A stretch of 64,000 nt of DNA from PFJX01 sp963713085. GTDB taxonomy: Bacteria > Pseudomonadota > Gammaproteobacteria > Burkholderiales > Thiobacillaceae. This document shows positions 16,291-25,538 of this stretch, piece after piece. The stretch covers positions 32,834 through 96,833 of the forward strand of contig CAVQKQ010000015.1 in NCBI GenBank assembly GCA_963713085.1. Reading direction: 5' to 3'. Position 1 is the stretch's first letter. Each line of letters opens with the position of its first letter. The notes under the pieces were generated by a model. That model was not told the DNA's origin. It was given only the letters and a program-made list of their open reading frames with translations, and ran no database searches. A program made the translations under genes and the position numbers.

Positions 16291-17664
16291 TCAGAAAAAG
16301 CCGAGGCTGACCTGGAACAGTTTTTCCACCTTGGGTATCAGCCGCTTGTTGGGCACGAACAGGATCAGGTGGTCCTCCGCCTCGATCACGTTGTCGTGGT
16401 GGGCGATGATGACCTGCTGGCCGCGCAGGATGGCGCCGATGGTAACCCCCTCGGGCAGGTCCACCTGCTCGATGCGGCGGCCGATCAGCCTGGACGCCTT
16501 GGCGTCGCCATGCACTACGGCCTCCAGCGCCTCCGCGGCGCCCCGGCGCAGGCTGTGCACCACCGCCATGTCGCCGCGCCGGATATGGGTCAACAGGGGG
16601 CCGATGGTGGCTTGGGCGGGCGACAGGGCGATGTCGATCTCGCCGCCCTGCAGCAGGTCAACGTAGGTCGAGCGGTTGATCAGGGCGATGACCTTCTTGG
16701 CGCCCAGGCGCTTGGCCAGCAGCGAGGCCATGATGTTGTCCTCGTCGTCGTTGGTCAGGGCGCAGAACACGTCCATGTCCTCGATGTTCTCCTGCAGCAG
16801 CAGGTCTTCGTCGGTGGCGTCGCCGGTCAGGACCAGGGTCCTTTTCAGGGCTTGCGCGAGGCGCTCGGTGTTCTTGCTGTTGCGGTCGATCAGCTTGACC
16901 TCGTAATCCTGTTCCAGCGAGCTGGCCAGGCGCTGGCCGATGTTGCCGCCGCCGGCGATCATGACCCGGCGCGCGCTTTGCTCGCCCCGGCGCATTTCCT
17001 TCATGACCGCGCGGATGTTCTCGGTGGCGGCGATGAAGAAGATTTCGTCGCCGTCCTGGATCACCGTGCGGCCCTCCGGGACGATAGTCCGGTCGCGCCG
17101 GAAGATAGCCGCAACGCGGGCATCGAGGCCGGGCAGGTGTTTTTGCAGGTTGCGCAGCTCATGGCCCACAAGGGGCCCGCCGGCTCGCGCCTTGACCGCC
17201 ACCAAGCGGGCGCGCTCCCCGCCGAAAGGAACCACCTGCAAGGCCTCCGGGTAGTCGACCAGCTTGCGCAGGTAGTCGGTGATTTCCTGCTCCGGGGAGA
17301 TGACGTGGTCGACGCCGAAGTGCTCCGCATCGAATAGTTGGGGATGCTTCATGTAGTCGACGGCGCGGATGCGGGCGATCTTGGTGGGGATGTTGAACAG
17401 GGTGCCGGCAAGCTTGCAGGCGACGATATTGGTCTCGTCGTTGAGGGTGACCGCCACCAGCATGTCCGCGTCCTCGGCCCCGGCGGCGCGCAGGATGGAG
17501 GGGTGGGATGCCTGGCCGCAGATGGTGCGCAGGTCGAAACGGTCCTGTAGGGCGGTCAGCTTGTCCGGGTCCAGATCCACGACCGTCAGGTCATTGCCTT
17601 CCCGAACCAGGTGCTCGGCCAGATTGGAGCCCACTTGGCCGGCGCCTAGGATGATGATCTTCAT
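16291..17664 (-). CDS. trkA: Trk potassium uptake protein, NAD-binding regulatory subunit
   Basis: This 457-residue cytoplasmic gating subunit binds TrkH. It has two RCK units: an N-terminal Rossmann fold (IILGAGQVGSNLAEHL, residues 3-18) and a second one (VMIAGGGNIGQRLASSL, starting about residue 233), each followed by a TrkA-C domain. It is full length and lies downstream of ntrX in the same orientation, with only about 25 bases between them. Confidence 0.97.
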   Translation of the reverse strand: MKIIILGAGQVGSNLAEHLVREGNDLTVVDLDPDKLTALQDRFDLRTICGQASHPSILRAAGAEDADMLVAVTLNDETNIVACKLAGTLFNIPTKIARIRAVDYMKHPQLFDAEHFGVDHVISPEQEITDYLRKLVDYPEALQVVPFGGERARLVAVKARAGGPLVGHELRNLQKHLPGLDARVAAIFRRDRTIVPEGRTVIQDGDEIFFIAATENIRAVMKEMRRGEQSARRVMIAGGGNIGQRLASSLEQDYEVKLIDRNSKNTERLAQALKRTLVLTGDATDEDLLLQENIEDMDVFCALTNDDEDNIMASLLAKRLGAKKVIALINRSTYVDLLQGGEIDIALSPAQATIGPLLTHIRRGDMAVVHSLRRGAAEALEAVVHGDAKASRLIGRRIEQVDLPEGVTIGAILRGQQVIIAHHDNVIEAEDHLILFVPNKRLIPKVEKLFQVSLGFF

Positions 17665-17689
17665 GATGGGTGAGAAGGTTCGGGGCGCT

Positions 17690-18949
17690 TCAGCCCTTGT
17701 CGCGGGAGGGCGATTCTATGCCCAGTTGCTTCACCTTGCGATACAGGTTGGTCCGATCCAGGCCGGCCCGGTCCGCGGCCTTGCTCATGCTCCAGCCGCA
17801 GTTGGCCAGCAGGGCCTGGAGATAGGCCCGTTCGAAGGCATCCCGCGCATCCTTCAGCGGCAGGTGCAGCATCAGGTCCATGCTGGCCTGGCTGGATTCG
17901 TTCGACCGGGTGCCGAGTATGGTTTCGACCGTGGCCGCGTCGATGGGGCCGCCGTTTTCATCCAGGGCAAGGCGTCCGGCCAGGGCCTCCAGTTCCGCCA
18001 GGTTGCCGGGCCAGTCGTGGGCGGCCAGAACCGCCAGGGCTTCGTCCGTGAACTGGCGCGGTTTGACCAGCAGGCGGACGCAGGCGTCCTCCAGCAGGCG
18101 CGCGGCCAGCCCGGGGATGCACTCGCGGCGTTCCCGCAAGGGCGGCAGTTCCACCAGGCCATGGGCCATCAGGTCGTGCAACTCCTGGGAGAGCTTTCCC
18201 TCCGCCATCAGGCTGGCCGGGGGCTGGAGACTGGCCACCGCGACCCGTACCGAGAATTCGTTGCGCCGGGTGATCAGAAGGACCAGCCCCTTTTGCTGCA
18301 TGGCGGACAGGGCGGCGAGATCGGGCACGAACAGCAATCCCCCCTTGCTCCGCTCCAGCAGGTCGATGGGGTGGTCGGCCAGGAGAACCGGGTCGTCGAC
18401 CCGCACGAAAGGCCCATCGGGTGGGGTCAGGAATTGCGCGGCCACTTCCACACCGGATCCGGCTTCGCCCAGCAGCAGGACCGGCAAACCGGCGGTGGCC
18501 GCCAGGTGCAGGCGCTGGGTCAGCCGGCGGATGGCTTCGCCTTCCCCCAGGGTTGCCAATGTGCCGGTGGTGATCGGGCGACTGGGGCGCGTATCCAGCG
18601 CCTTGCGCACCGTATCCAGCAGCTGCTTGTAGGCCACCGGTTTTTCCAGATAGTCGAAGGCCCCCAGTCGGGTCGCCTCCACGGCGGTATGGACGGTGCC
18701 ATGGCCGGACATCATCACCACCGGCATGGTCAGGCGGCCCTGGGTCTTCCATTCCTTGAGCAGGGTGACGCCATCCACGTCGGGCATCCAGATATCCAGC
18801 AGGACCAGGTCGGGCACCTTGTCTTCCAGGGCGGAACGGGCATGGGTGCCGTCTTCCGCCATGCGTACCTCATAACCCTCTTCCTCGAGGATTTCCCGCA
18901 TCAGTTCGCGGATACCCGGTTCATCGTCCACTACGAGTATTTCAGGCAT
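17690..18949 (-). CDS. ntrX: NtrX-type response regulator with degenerate AAA+ domain
   Basis: The protein has 419 residues from the ATG at 18949, which overlaps the ntrY end by 8 bases. An intact receiver domain carries phospho-acceptor Asp52 (LLDIWMP) and Lys103 (LEKP). The central sigma-54-interaction domain is worn down: Walker A reads GEAGSGVE (about 161-168) with Val in place of Lys, and the GAFTGA loop is absent. The C-terminal Fis-type helix-turn-helix (SMSKAADRAGLDRTNLYRKV) is intact. It probably binds DNA under NtrY control without driving sigma-54 open-complex formation (inference); similar degeneracy is seen in other betaproteobacterial NtrX proteins. Confidence 0.88.
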   Translation of the reverse strand: MPEILVVDDEPGIRELMREILEEEGYEVRMAEDGTHARSALEDKVPDLVLLDIWMPDVDGVTLLKEWKTQGRLTMPVVMMSGHGTVHTAVEATRLGAFDYLEKPVAYKQLLDTVRKALDTRPSRPITTGTLATLGEGEAIRRLTQRLHLAATAGLPVLLLGEAGSGVEVAAQFLTPPDGPFVRVDDPVLLADHPIDLLERSKGGLLFVPDLAALSAMQQKGLVLLITRRNEFSVRVAVASLQPPASLMAEGKLSQELHDLMAHGLVELPPLRERRECIPGLAARLLEDACVRLLVKPRQFTDEALAVLAAHDWPGNLAELEALAGRLALDENGGPIDAATVETILGTRSNESSQASMDLMLHLPLKDARDAFERAYLQALLANCGWSMSKAADRAGLDRTNLYRKVKQLGIESPSRDKG

Positions 18950-21155
18950 TGCCCACGCTTCCTTCCTCATCTGCAGATGCCCCCCCGGCGGCTTCGGCAA
19001 CACCCGAAACCGCCTGGTCGGCACCCAGGGTGGGCAGGTTCAGACAGACCTGCGCGCCACCCGCTTCAAGATTGCACACGACAATACTGCCGTGGTGTTC
19101 TTCCACGATCTTTTTTACCACCGCCAGACCCAGACCGGTACCTTTTGGTTTAGTCGTGGCATAGGGTTCGAACAAGCGGCCCTTGAGTTCCTCCGGAAAT
19201 CCATGGCCATTGTCCTCCACGCAGAGGGTAACGCGCTCGCCTTCCTGGGCGGTGACCACCCGGATGCGCGGCCGGGGCTGGTCATGCAGGGCTTCCTTGG
19301 CGTTCTTGATCAGGTTCACCAGCACTTGCCGCAGCAATGAGGGGTCGCCGGCCACAGCCGGGAGTTCGGCGGCCAGATCGCATTCGAGGTGGTCCCCTTC
19401 CTCGTACAGTCCGAGCACTTCCCTGACCAGCGCGTTCAATTCCAATCGCTCGATGCGGGGTGCAGGCAGGCGCGCGTACTGGGCGAAGGCGTCCACCAGG
19501 CTCTTCATGGCGGATACCTGACCGACGATGGTGGCGGTGGCGCGCGCCAGGGTTTCCCTGCCGGCCGGGTCCAGGCGGTCCGACAGCTTGGCCTCGAGGC
19601 GTTCGGCGGAGAGCTGGATGGGAGTTAGCGGATTTTTGATCTCATGGGCCATGCGCCGGGCCACCTCGCCCCAGGCGGCGTTACGCTGGGCCTGCATAAG
19701 CTGGGTCACGTCGTCCAGCACCAGGACATAGTCCGGGGTGTCGCTGGCCGACAGGGGCGCCCCCCGGGCCAGCAGGATACGTTTGCCGTCCGGATTTTCC
19801 AGTTCCAGCTGCTCGCTCCAGGGTCGGGTGGGGCTGGCCTGGAAGCGGGTCGTCATCTCCTTGGCGAAACCATGGAGTGCCCGATTCTTCATTCCCTCTC
19901 CGAACGGTTCCAGGCCCCATTCGGCGAGGGGCTGGCCTTCCAGTTCGCTTCGCTCCACCCCGAGGATTTGGGCGGCCGCCGGGTTGGCCAGATGCACGTG
20001 CAGGTCGTGCTCCAGGGTGATCACGCCGGCCTTGACGCTGGCCAGAACCCCCTCCAGATAGGCATTGGCCTCCAGCAGCTTGTCGTGACTTTCGTCCGCC
20101 GCCGAGCGCGCCTCGGCGAGCTGACGGGTCATGCGGTTGAAGGAATGGGTGAGCATCCCCAGCTCGTCGCGGCTGGCGACGGCGTGGACCTGGGTGAAGT
20201 CGCCCCGCGCCACCGCCCGGGTCCCCCGGGCCAGGGCGCGCAGCGGCGCGGCAAGTCGCTCGGAGAGCAGGAACGCGAGGGTGAAGGCAGAAAACAGGGA
20301 CAGGGCCAGGGCCAGGGTGAGAGAGATGCCATACAGACGTTTCAGGCCCAGTCGCGACAGTTCCAGTTCCTGGTAGCCCTGATAGGCCTTCTGCACCTGC
20401 TGGGCATCCGCGGCCAGCTGGGTGGGGACCGGCTGGATCACCTGGATGACACGCAGGCGTTCGGACAGGGTGATCAGGTTGACGGGTGCCACCACGTGCA
20501 CGGCGATGCCCCCGTCGCTCCGCGCTTCCAGGCGGGACCAAGGTTGCTGCAGGCGGGCCTGCCAGAGGGCGCCGGGGTCGGGCGCGGGGGGCAGCAGGTC
20601 GCTGCGATTGGCCGAGGAGAAGGCCAGCATCTTGCCGCTGTCGTCGAACAGGGTGGCCTCCTGCAGGCCCGCCGCCTCGCGCAGATCGTCAAGGCGCGCG
20701 GCCTGGACCACCGTGGGGAGATCCGCGATCTGCTGCGCCAGGGTCTCGGTCTTTTTAACCACCTCCCGCTGCACGTGCTCCAGGGCGGAGCGGCCCAGAG
20801 CCAGCCCGCCCTCCAGGGCGCTTTCCATGCGCACGTCGAACCAGGACTCGATGGAGCGCACCAGGAACTGGACCGATACGCCGTAGACGATCATGCCGGG
20901 CACCAGGGCCATGAGGCCGATGATCAGGAACATGCGGGCGGTGAGCTTTGCCCCGAACACGCCGGCCCGGATGCGCCGGACCAGGACATAGATCTGGTAA
21001 ACGATCAGGATGGCCAGCCCGAGTAGGGCGGTGGCCGTCAGGCCCAGCAGCAGCGGCAGGTTTTGCGCAAAGAAGGTGGAGTTGTCGGCGGCGGCGGCCA
21101 GCAGTCCGATCAGGGCGGCGCCGAGAAGCAGGCTGGCGGCGACGAGGTACAGCAT
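18942..21155 (-). CDS. ntrY: NtrY-type sensor histidine kinase
   Basis: This is a 737-residue membrane sensor. It has two N-terminal membrane segments, a helix near 76-98, an extracytoplasmic region (about 100-275), a further membrane helix (about 276-298), HAMP (about 299-350), PAS (about 365-480), and a kinase core with the phosphorylated His504 in MAHEIKNPLTPIQLS. N, G1 and G2 boxes follow (NLIKNAKEAL, VEDNGHGFPEEL, GTGLGLAVVKKI). It phosphorylates NtrX. Nitrogen and redox/respiratory control are the known roles of this pair elsewhere. Confidence 0.93.
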   Translation of the reverse strand: MLYLVAASLLLGAALIGLLAAAADNSTFFAQNLPLLLGLTATALLGLAILIVYQIYVLVRRIRAGVFGAKLTARMFLIIGLMALVPGMIVYGVSVQFLVRSIESWFDVRMESALEGGLALGRSALEHVQREVVKKTETLAQQIADLPTVVQAARLDDLREAAGLQEATLFDDSGKMLAFSSANRSDLLPPAPDPGALWQARLQQPWSRLEARSDGGIAVHVVAPVNLITLSERLRVIQVIQPVPTQLAADAQQVQKAYQGYQELELSRLGLKRLYGISLTLALALSLFSAFTLAFLLSERLAAPLRALARGTRAVARGDFTQVHAVASRDELGMLTHSFNRMTRQLAEARSAADESHDKLLEANAYLEGVLASVKAGVITLEHDLHVHLANPAAAQILGVERSELEGQPLAEWGLEPFGEGMKNRALHGFAKEMTTRFQASPTRPWSEQLELENPDGKRILLARGAPLSASDTPDYVLVLDDVTQLMQAQRNAAWGEVARRMAHEIKNPLTPIQLSAERLEAKLSDRLDPAGRETLARATATIVGQVSAMKSLVDAFAQYARLPAPRIERLELNALVREVLGLYEEGDHLECDLAAELPAVAGDPSLLRQVLVNLIKNAKEALHDQPRPRIRVVTAQEGERVTLCVEDNGHGFPEELKGRLFEPYATTKPKGTGLGLAVVKKIVEEHHGSIVVCNLEAGGAQVCLNLPTLGADQAVSGVAEAAGGASADEEGSVGNA

Positions 21156-21272
21156 CAGGATTCAGGGTGCGAAAAATGCATGTGCCGTGGGGCGGCACCT
21201 GGCTCTCGCTCGCGGCGTAATGCTATCTGGCGGCGTGGGAGTGAGTGCGGGTCGCGCTTCATGTCGCGCAGC

Positions 21273-21839
21273 TCAATATTTGAACTCACGTTCCTGCCAA
21301 CCGGAGTCCAGCTGCCAGCGGGATGAAGAGGCCAGGGCGTTGACCTGTAGCGGCTTGGGTAGTTGGGAGACATCCAGGTACATGCGCACATAGGTCTTGA
21401 ACGAGGATTTGCGTTTCATCTGGTTGGTGTTGAGCACGGCCCAATCCCGCAGATCCCCCGCCGCGTGGAGGGCATCGGCCAGGGATTCATGGGCCGAGGT
21501 GATTCCCGACAAGTTGACGTAGTACTGGCGCAGCAACGCGTTGTAGGACACCCGTACGTTGCGGCTGATGTCGGTGAGTCCTTCCGCCAGCCAGTAGTCC
21601 CGTTCCCGTTCCGCTTGAAAGGCCTGGACGAAGGTAAGCTGGACCCCCCGGGTCAGGGCGTTCTCAAGGGTCGGGGAGAGCTGGATGTCGAAATTGCCCG
21701 AAAGGTGAAAAATCTCGCCTTTCTGGACGATTTCGGCCTGGGCCAGTTGGATGCCCTCCGCACGGGCCCATGGCGCGGCCAGTGCGCCGGCCAGGGCGAC
21801 CATGGCGCACACGAAGTCACGTCTTGAGAAAACGGGCAT
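21273..21839 (-). CDS. DUF4390 exported protein
   Basis: The protein has 188 residues from the ATG at 21839 and an export signal containing twin arginine (SRRDFVCAMVALAGALAAPWARA). The mature part contains IFHLSGNFDIQLSPTLENAL, RDYWLAEGL, VSYNALLRQYYV and KTYVRMYLDVSQLPKPLQ, typical of DUF4390. It always sits between rsmB and ntrY in betaproteobacteria. The start overlaps the rsmB stop. Function is unknown; a periplasmic role linked to NtrY sensing is possible but is inference. Confidence 0.85.
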   Translation of the reverse strand: MPVFSRRDFVCAMVALAGALAAPWARAEGIQLAQAEIVQKGEIFHLSGNFDIQLSPTLENALTRGVQLTFVQAFQAERERDYWLAEGLTDISRNVRVSYNALLRQYYVNLSGITSAHESLADALHAAGDLRDWAVLNTNQMKRKSSFKTYVRMYLDVSQLPKPLQVNALASSSRWQLDSGWQEREFKY

Positions 21840-23139
21840 AAAAGAATCCATCCTTATCCGGGCCAGGTAGCAACTGGCCTCCCGGGGCGTCATCCAGCGC
21901 CAGCGGTTCGGTTCGGGCATCCGGATGACGGCGCAGGAAAGCGGCTACCTGATCGGCATTCTCGGCACGGAACAGGCTGCACGTGGCGTAAAGCATTTTG
22001 CCACCCGGTTTCAGCAGGGGCCATAAAGCATTCATTAGGTCGGCCTGTTCACGAACCAGTTGTTGCAGATCGTCCGCACGCTTCAGCCATTTTCCGTCCG
22101 GATGGCGGCGCACCACGCCGGAGGCGGTACAGGGCGCATCCAGCAGGATGCGGTCGAACGGCTTGCCATCCCACCAGGCCCGGGGTTGGCCGGCATCGGC
22201 CACCTGGAGGTGGGCGGCCAGGCCGAGCCGGTCCAGATTTTCCCGCACCCGTTCCATGCGCCCGGCATGGCTGTCCAATGCGATCAGGTCCAGGTCGACC
22301 AGTTCCAACAGATGGCAGGTCTTGCCGCCGGGCGCGGCGCAGGCGTCCAGAACCCGCATACCCGGTGCGGCGTCGAGCAGGGGCGCCGCGGCCTGGGCGC
22401 CCAGATCCTGGACCGAAACCAGTCCCTCCCGAAATCCTGGAAGCTCGGATACGGGAACCGGTTGATCCAGCGTGACCGCGGTGGGTCCGGTCTGCCTGCA
22501 GGCCATGCCCCTTTCCCGCAGGGCCTGGAGATAGGCCCCGATCGCGCCGTGTCTGCGATTGACGCGCAGGGTCATGGGCGGGTGGCCGTCCTGGGCGGTG
22601 ACGAGGGCTTGCCAGCGATCCGGATATTCCTGTTGCAGGCGGGCAAGCCACCACGTCGGGAGGTTCCAGCGCGCCTCGGGGTTTTCGTCGGCGGCCAGTT
22701 CCAGTTCACCCCGGCGCCGCTGGAAATTGCGCAGCACGGCGTTGACGAACCCCCGCGCCCGGGGAAATGCCGCGGCCGCCAGGGAAACGGTTTCGTTGAC
22801 CACCGCATAGGCCGGCGCCGCTTCGCTATCCAGTTCGTGCAGGCCCACCAGCAGATGGCCGAGCAACTCGGTGGGCTGGGGAGGACGGCCGGTGAGGGTG
22901 TTCAGGAAAAACCGCAGGCGGCCGGCCCGGCGCAGAGTGCCATAAGCCATATTCTGCGCTGTCGCCAGGGCACGAACGGGAAGTGCGGCGTCGCGGCCGC
23001 GCAGCTCGGCCAGCGCCAGGGACAGGCTGCGGCCTTCCAGCAGCACCGAATTGACCAGATCGGCGGCAATCAGCCGCGGATTGGGTGGGGATGGATTGGC
23101 CGTTAGGTGGGGTCGGTCCCTGCCCCGGGCGTCACTCAA
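21817..23139 (-). CDS. rsmB: 16S rRNA (cytosine-967-C5)-methyltransferase
   Basis: This enzyme methylates C967 of 16S rRNA using S-adenosylmethionine. It has an N-terminal NusB-like helical domain (RLIAADLVNSVL to GFVNAVLRNFQRR) and a Rossmann methyltransferase domain with DACAAPGGKTCHLLEL, the first catalytic region DAPCTASGV and the second YATCSLFRAENADQV. No ATG is available near the expected start. The best candidate is TTG at 23139, which overlaps the stop of the GGDEF gene and gives 440 residues; the start is therefore uncertain. Confidence 0.9.
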   Translation of the reverse strand: MSDARGRDRPHLTANPSPPNPRLIAADLVNSVLLEGRSLSLALAELRGRDAALPVRALATAQNMAYGTLRRAGRLRFFLNTLTGRPPQPTELLGHLLVGLHELDSEAAPAYAVVNETVSLAAAAFPRARGFVNAVLRNFQRRRGELELAADENPEARWNLPTWWLARLQQEYPDRWQALVTAQDGHPPMTLRVNRRHGAIGAYLQALRERGMACRQTGPTAVTLDQPVPVSELPGFREGLVSVQDLGAQAAAPLLDAAPGMRVLDACAAPGGKTCHLLELVDLDLIALDSHAGRMERVRENLDRLGLAAHLQVADAGQPRAWWDGKPFDRILLDAPCTASGVVRRHPDGKWLKRADDLQQLVREQADLMNALWPLLKPGGKMLYATCSLFRAENADQVAAFLRRHPDARTEPLALDDAPGGQLLPGPDKDGFFYARFLKT

Positions 23140-24061
23140 CGAACTTGAACCGGTTGCGGCCGGCCTCCTTGGCTTCGTACAAGGCGGCGTCGGCGCGCCG
23201 CAGCATGACATGGTCGTTGTCGCCGTCACGCAAACCCGTCAGACCGGCGCTGAACGTCGTGTTGATCTTGTGGTCCTCGAAATGGAGCGGGGTTTTCTGC
23301 ATGAGTTGCTGCAATCTGCCAAGCACCAGCAGGCCGCCGCGGGTGTCTGTGTCGGGCAGGATCAGGGTGAACTCTTCGCCGCCGTAACGCACCAGGGCAT
23401 CGGACTTGCGCAGGACGGATTTGATCAGGCCGGTGAAGTGGATCAGCATGTTGTCGCCGACCTGATGGCCGTATTGGTCATTGATCTTCTTGAAGTGGTC
23501 CAGGTCCACCATGGCGACGGCGAGCTTGCCCGCGCTGCGCTGGGCCCGCGCGATCTCGCGCGTCAGTGTCTGCTCCATGCCGCGCCGGTTGAGGGCGCCG
23601 GTCAAGGCGTCTTCGTTGAGCTGCTGGCGGGTTTCGGCCAGTTCCTCCTGGATGGAGGTCAGGGTCTGCCGGGTTTCCAACAGTTCCTTGTGGCTGGATT
23701 CAACGGTGGTCTGGATGCCGCCCGCCTGGGTGACCACGGTGGAGAGCAGACGCAGGATTTCATGTTTGTCCCGGCTGCCTTTCAGGTTGGATACGTTATC
23801 CGACAGGTCCTTGTTCTTTTCCCCCAGGTTCTTGGCCAGCGTGGCGGTTTTGTCCGTGACTTCCTCGATCAGTTCGCGCAGAGCCTGGACCAGTTCCCGG
23901 CAGGCCGGCGAACTTCCCGGGCCGGGATCGGCGGGCTCGGGTCTGGGTAGACCGGACAGGGCGTAGAACAGCCGCTCGAAGTTTTCCGGTGTCACCTCCT
24001 CACCGGTTTCCTTGAGTTTCTCCATCACTGCGAGACCGATGACGTTCGGCGTCTGGGACAT
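23132..24061 (-). CDS. Diguanylate cyclase (GGDEF)
   Basis: This is a 309-residue soluble protein. An N-terminal helical/coiled-coil region (about 50-150, rich in LREL, SNLKGS, ETRQQL patterns) precedes a GGDEF domain with an intact active site GGEEF (in RYGGEEFTLILPDTD). A product-inhibition I-site RKSD lies five residues before it. It should make c-di-GMP from GTP and be feedback-inhibited. A possible partner in this window is the PilZ protein at 59.6 kb. It lies upstream of rsmB and overlaps its start. Confidence 0.92.
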   Translation of the reverse strand: MSQTPNVIGLAVMEKLKETGEEVTPENFERLFYALSGLPRPEPADPGPGSSPACRELVQALRELIEEVTDKTATLAKNLGEKNKDLSDNVSNLKGSRDKHEILRLLSTVVTQAGGIQTTVESSHKELLETRQTLTSIQEELAETRQQLNEDALTGALNRRGMEQTLTREIARAQRSAGKLAVAMVDLDHFKKINDQYGHQVGDNMLIHFTGLIKSVLRKSDALVRYGGEEFTLILPDTDTRGGLLVLGRLQQLMQKTPLHFEDHKINTTFSAGLTGLRDGDNDHVMLRRADAALYEAKEAGRNRFKFVE

Positions 24062-24165
24062 GCTACCCCATGCGGCATGTTGAATTTCAGTGGAACATTA
24101 TCGGCAAACTGGCGGCAATCTTTAAGCCATCGGATAATCGCTGCGCCCTTCTCCATCCAATCCCC

Positions 24166-25527
24166 ATGCATATCCACATCCTCGGCATCTGCGGCACCTT
24201 TATGGGCGGCATCGCGGTCATCGCCCAGCAGGCGGGACACACCGTCACCGGTTGCGATGCCAATGTCTATCCGCCCATGAGCACCCAGCTGGAAGGGCTC
24301 GGCATCAAACTTACCGAGGGTTTCGGGGTGGAACAACTGGACCTGGCGCCGGACATCTTCGTGGTGGGCAACGTGGTGTCCAGGGGCAAGCAGCCCCTCA
24401 TGGAGGCCATCCTCGATTTGGGCCTGCCCTACATTTCCGGTCCCCAGTGGCTGTACGAGAACGTGCTGCGGGAGAAATGGGTGCTGGCGGTGGCCGGGAC
24501 CCACGGCAAGACCACAGCGGCCAGCATGCTGGCCTGGATCCTGGAGGATTGCGGCCTTGACCCGGGGTATCTGATCGGCGGCGTGCCCATGAACTTCGGG
24601 GTTTCCGCCCGCCTCACCGAGAGCCCCTTCTTCGTCATCGAGGCGGACGAGTACGACACCGCCTTCTTCGACAAGCGTTCCAAGTTCGTCCACTACCGGC
24701 CCCGAACGGCGGTGCTTAACAACCTGGAATACGACCACGCCGACATCTTCCCGGACCTGGGCGCCATCGAGACCCAGTTCCATCATCTGGTGCGTACGGT
24801 TCCCGGCAACGGCCTGGTGGTGGCCAACGGCCGGGAGGCATCCCTGGATCGCGTCCTGGCGCGGGGTTGCTGGACGCCAGTGGAGCGGATCGGTGCGGCG
24901 CCGGGCTGGCGGACCGTGGCGGTCGACGAATCCACTTTCGAGGTGTTCCTTGGTGAGGCCCTGCAGGGACGGGTGCAATGGGGCCTGCTGGGGGAGCACA
25001 ACCGCATGAACGCCCTGGCCGCCATCGCCGCGGCCCGCCATGCCGGCGTGCCGGCCAAGAACGCCATTGCCGCCCTGGGCCGTTTCGAGAACGTGAAGCG
25101 GCGCCTGGAGGTGCGCGGCGTGGAGCGCGGCGTCACGGTCTACGACGATTTCGCCCATCATCCCACCGCCATCGCCACCACCCTGGCGGGCCTGCGCTCC
25201 AAAGTCGGTTCGGCCCGGATCCTGGCGGTTCTGGAGCCCCGCTCCAACACCATGAAGCTGGGGGTGATGAAGGACGCCCTGCCTGAAAGCCTGGCCGAGG
25301 CTGACCGGGTGTTCTGCCATGCCGGCGGCATCGATTGGGACGTGGCCGGGGCGCTTGCCCCGCTGGGCGGCAAGGCCAGCGTCTCCGATGATCTGGCCGC
25401 CTTGGTGGAGGCCATCGCCGCCGAGGCCCGTCCGGGCGATTCAGTCCTGATCATGAGTAACGGCGGCTTCGGCGGCATCCATGACAAGCTTCTGGCCCGG
25501 CTGCGCGATGATTCGCGGGTAGCCTGA
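24166..25527 (+). CDS. mpl: UDP-N-acetylmuramate:L-Ala-gamma-D-Glu-meso-DAP ligase
   Basis: This murein-recycling ligase reattaches the salvaged tripeptide to UDP-MurNAc. It is 453 residues from the ATG at 24166: an N-terminal Rossmann motif HILGICGTFMGGIA, the ATP-binding P-loop GTHGKTT (111-117), then EADEYDTAFFDKRSKF and DDFAHHPTAI. All Mur-ligase features are present and the length is normal. An upstream in-frame ATG at 24070 adds 32 unconserved residues. It is divergent from the GGDEF gene and followed by the lipid-transport genes. Confidence 0.96.
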   Translation: MHIHILGICGTFMGGIAVIAQQAGHTVTGCDANVYPPMSTQLEGLGIKLTEGFGVEQLDLAPDIFVVGNVVSRGKQPLMEAILDLGLPYISGPQWLYENVLREKWVLAVAGTHGKTTAASMLAWILEDCGLDPGYLIGGVPMNFGVSARLTESPFFVIEADEYDTAFFDKRSKFVHYRPRTAVLNNLEYDHADIFPDLGAIETQFHHLVRTVPGNGLVVANGREASLDRVLARGCWTPVERIGAAPGWRTVAVDESTFEVFLGEALQGRVQWGLLGEHNRMNALAAIAAARHAGVPAKNAIAALGRFENVKRRLEVRGVERGVTVYDDFAHHPTAIATTLAGLRSKVGSARILAVLEPRSNTMKLGVMKDALPESLAEADRVFCHAGGIDWDVAGALAPLGGKASVSDDLAALVEAIAAEARPGDSVLIMSNGGFGGIHDKLLARLRDDSRVA

Positions 25528-25538
25528 AGCCAATCCGC

